Positions 61,755 to 64,000 of a DNA stretch of 64,000 nucleotides are shown piece by piece. The stretch comes from Anaerococcus sp. Marseille-Q5996. GTDB lineage: Bacteria > Bacillota > Clostridia > Tissierellales > Peptoniphilaceae. The stretch's first letter is position 1. Every line of letters starts with the position of its first letter. Both the position numbers and the translations under genes were made by a program. The notes below the pieces were generated by a model. The model saw nothing but the letters and a program-made list of their open reading frames with translations. It was not told where the DNA came from and ran no database searches. The stretch lies in assembly GCF_946893725.1 (NCBI RefSeq), contig NZ_CAMPPE010000001.1:62001-126000 (forward strand). The letters are read 5' to 3'.

Positions 61755-64000
61755 ATGGAAATTATTAAAAGAGATGGAACAAGAGTTCCATTTGAAAAAT
61801 CAAAAATTGAAGTGGCTATTTCAAAAGCCTTCGCATCTGTGGATAGCTTGGTATCTGATGAAAAATTAGCTGAAATGAGCGAAAAAATAGCGGCCACAAT
61901 CAAGGAAAAATATCCTAAAGACCACATAGTATCAGTTGAGGAAGTTCAAGACTTGGTAGAGCTTACTCTAATTGACGAAAACTATTATAGGGAAGTAAAA
62001 TCATTTATCCTTTACCGTGCAAAACACAACATGGATCGCAAGGTAATGACAGATTTTGAACAATATATCAATGATAAAGAGATTTTAGACATCATTTCAA
62101 AAGTCCAAAGCGAATTTGATAATCAAAGATATCCAATAGATTCTTTATATTTTAAATTTGAATCTTTTACCAAGGCAAATATGACTGATGATGAACTTTT
62201 AAAGGCCCTAACTCGTGCAGCAAGTGAGCTTACTAGCAAGGAAACTCCTGACTGGGAAATTATAGCGGCAAGATTTTTGATGTATGAAATTGATCTTGAA
62301 ATAAAGAGAAATGAAGAAAGATACGACATTGTAGACTTCAAATCAAAAATCGACTACCTAACTAATGCTGGCCTTTATGGGGCATATATCAAAGAAAATT
62401 ATTCTTCAGAAGATTTTGATGAATTAGAAGCATATCTTAAAAAAGACCGCGATGATTTATTTACCTATTCTGGTTTAGATTTGGTTAAAAAGCGCTATCT
62501 AATTCGTACTTTTACAGGAGATATTATCGAAAGTGTCCAAGAAATGTTTATGGGCATTGCCATGCACTTAGCAATCCCAGAAAAAGACAGGGTTGCATTT
62601 GCAAAAAGACTTTATGATATCCTATCAACATTAAAAGCAACTATGGCGACCCCTACCATGACCAATGCTCGTAAACCATTTAACCAACTTTCATCATGCT
62701 TTATTGATACAGTTCCAGATACTTTAAAGGGAATTTACCGTTCAATAACAAATTTTGCTGAAGTTTCTAAACACGGCGGCGGCATGGGTTTATATTTTGG
62801 AAAAGTTCGTGCAAATGGATCTGATATTCGTGGCTTTGAAGGAGTTGCAGGTGGAGTTATCCGTTGGATAAGACTTGCCAATGACACTGCAGTTGCTGTT
62901 GACCAACTTGGTGTTCGCCAAGGGGCAGTTGCTTGTTACCTAGATATTTGGCATAAAGATATGCCTGAATTTTTGGGACTTAAAACAAACAATGGGGATG
63001 ACAGAATGAAAGCCCACGATATATTCCCTGGGGTTTGCTTCCCTGATTACTTCTGGGAATTAAGTCGTGATGATATAAATGCAACCTGGTATATGTTTGA
63101 CCCACATGAAATTGAGAAAAAATATGGCAAGTCTCTTGAGGATACCTATGGAGATGAGTGGAAAGAATTTTATTTAAAACTTGTTGAAGATAAAGAAATA
63201 TCAAGAAGAACTATGCCAGTAAAAGAAATGGTGCGTTTACTAATCAAATCCTGGACAGAAACAGGAACACCATTTGTCTTTAATAGAGATGCAGTAAATA
63301 AATTTAATCCAAACAAACACAAGGGTATGATTTACTCATCAAATCTTTGTACAGAAATCGCCCAAAATATGAGCCCATCAGAAACAGTTTCTACAGAAAT
63401 TGTGGATGAAAATGGCGACACAATTATAGTTAACAAAACAAAACCAGGTGACTTTGTAGAATGTAACCTAGCAAGCTTAACCCTTGGTAAATTTGATGTG
63501 ACCGACCAAGCAGTCCTAGAAGAAACTGTTAGAACAGTAGTAAGAGCCCTAGATAATGTAATTGATTTAAATTACTACCCAACCCCATATGCAGAGGTTA
63601 CAAACAAAAAATACCGAGCAATTGGTCTTGGAACAAGCGGCTACCACCATATGCTAGTTAAAAATGATATAAAATGGACAAATCGCGAAGCCCACGCAGA
63701 ATTTGTAGACAAGGTTTATGAAGATATAAACTACTATGCAATCCTAGAATCAATGGAAATTGCCAAAGAAAAAGGATCATACAAAGAGTTTGAAGGAAGC
63801 GACTGGCAAACAGGTGAATATTTTGATCTAAGAGATTACAATAGCGACCGTTGGGAAGAATTAAAAAATCAAGTAGCTAAAAACGGACTAAGAAATGGCT
63901 ACCTAATGGCAATAGCTCCAACAGGGTCTACATCAATTATCTCAGGAACATCTGCAGGAGTTGACCCAATTATGAGCAGATACTTCCTAGAAGAGAAAAA
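61755..64000 (+). CDS. nrdA: Class I ribonucleoside-diphosphate reductase large subunit, 3' end outside the window
   Basis: Makes deoxynucleotides. The first 748 residues are present. N-terminal ATP-cone (MEIIKRDGTRVPFEKSKIEVAISKAF, 1-90) for allosteric on/off control, then the catalytic barrel: ATPTMTNARKPFNQLSSCFI (first active-site Cys), HGGGMGLYFGKVR, and SSNLCTEI with the radical-site Cys (about 535). Class I enzymes need a small subunit and usually oxygen for radical assembly, notable in a presumed anaerobe. GAGGAAAAT precedes the ATG. The C-terminal redox Cys pair lies beyond the window. Confidence 0.94.
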   Translation, partial: MEIIKRDGTRVPFEKSKIEVAISKAFASVDSLVSDEKLAEMSEKIAATIKEKYPKDHIVSVEEVQDLVELTLIDENYYREVKSFILYRAKHNMDRKVMTDFEQYINDKEILDIISKVQSEFDNQRYPIDSLYFKFESFTKANMTDDELLKALTRAASELTSKETPDWEIIAARFLMYEIDLEIKRNEERYDIVDFKSKIDYLTNAGLYGAYIKENYSSEDFDELEAYLKKDRDDLFTYSGLDLVKKRYLIRTFTGDIIESVQEMFMGIAMHLAIPEKDRVAFAKRLYDILSTLKATMATPTMTNARKPFNQLSSCFIDTVPDTLKGIYRSITNFAEVSKHGGGMGLYFGKVRANGSDIRGFEGVAGGVIRWIRLANDTAVAVDQLGVRQGAVACYLDIWHKDMPEFLGLKTNNGDDRMKAHDIFPGVCFPDYFWELSRDDINATWYMFDPHEIEKKYGKSLEDTYGDEWKEFYLKLVEDKEISRRTMPVKEMVRLLIKSWTETGTPFVFNRDAVNKFNPNKHKGMIYSSNLCTEIAQNMSPSETVSTEIVDENGDTIIVNKTKPGDFVECNLASLTLGKFDVTDQAVLEETVRTVVRALDNVIDLNYYPTPYAEVTNKKYRAIGLGTSGYHHMLVKNDIKWTNREAHAEFVDKVYEDINYYAILESMEIAKEKGSYKEFEGSDWQTGEYFDLRDYNSDRWEELKNQVAKNGLRNGYLMAIAPTGSTSIISGTSAGVDPIMSRYFLEEK

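Overview
The window looks like the replication-origin region of a low-GC Gram-positive anaerobe. The order rpmH-rnpA-yidD-yidC-jag and mnmE-mnmG-rsmG-parA-parB on one side of dnaA, and dnaN-yaaA-recF-gyrB-gyrA on the other, is the classic Firmicute oriC layout. Codon use, coding style and the absence of sporulation genes suggest Peptoniphilaceae, possibly Anaerococcus. That assignment is an inference from gene content, not a database result. Most genes left of about 36 kb are on the minus strand and those to the right on the plus strand, so transcription follows replication away from oriC.

Left arm, 1-8.1 kb: an oligopeptide ABC transporter operon (oppA-B-C-D-F, minus strand, oppF cut by the window edge). 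Three of its five subunits carry large extra modules: a charged helical segment in OppA, a seven-repeat RCC1-like propeller in the outside loop of OppC, and a roughly 190-residue coiled-coil-like insert in the OppF ATPase. At 8.4-11.7 kb lie a secreted repeat-bearing peptidoglycan hydrolase and a divergent lipoprotein with a duplicated domain. A GC-rich folded intergenic element and a deoxynucleoside kinase follow.

12.8-24.2 kb is an accessory island full of wreckage: a DUF3800 protein, a beheaded MmeI-like DNA methyltransferase, an intact IS256-family element with an 8-bp target duplication, a HEPN protein whose last codons were rewritten by that insertion, and a frameshifted serine recombinase with a remnant of a second. 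It also holds a tetracycline ribosomal-protection gene with a leader peptide and attenuator, a GNAT acetyltransferase, a DUF4180 scrap, the 5' end of a group II intron placed just after a terminator, and a phd/doc toxin-antitoxin remnant whose toxin has lost its catalytic loop.

24.2-36.4 kb: an aldehyde dehydrogenase, then (minus strand) dnaA-dnaN-yaaA-recF-gyrB-gyrA followed by an anti-sigma antagonist, anti-sigma kinase and SigB/F/G-type sigma factor. The origin is bipartite: DnaA boxes upstream of dnaA, and a box/GC-cluster/DnaA-trio unwinding unit between dnaA and dnaN. 36.4-52.9 kb is the right-arm housekeeping cluster, with four or five parS sites on this arm plus one on the left arm (25.8 kb) around parAB. 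Between jag and mnmE sits a four-gene cassette (acyl-CoA-dehydrogenase-like flavoprotein, cytoplasmic PhnD-like binding protein, core-MetE-like methyltransferase, OsmC-like protein) bracketed by two nearly identical terminators. This is the best candidate for an undescribed pathway. 52.9-64 kb: pta, a DUF1538/tandem PII-like pair, a thioredoxin system whose reductase lacks NADPH motifs, MarR-ftsH, sppA-RDD, and the start of a class I ribonucleotide reductase gene with probable NrdR boxes. No tRNA, rRNA or CRISPR array was seen.
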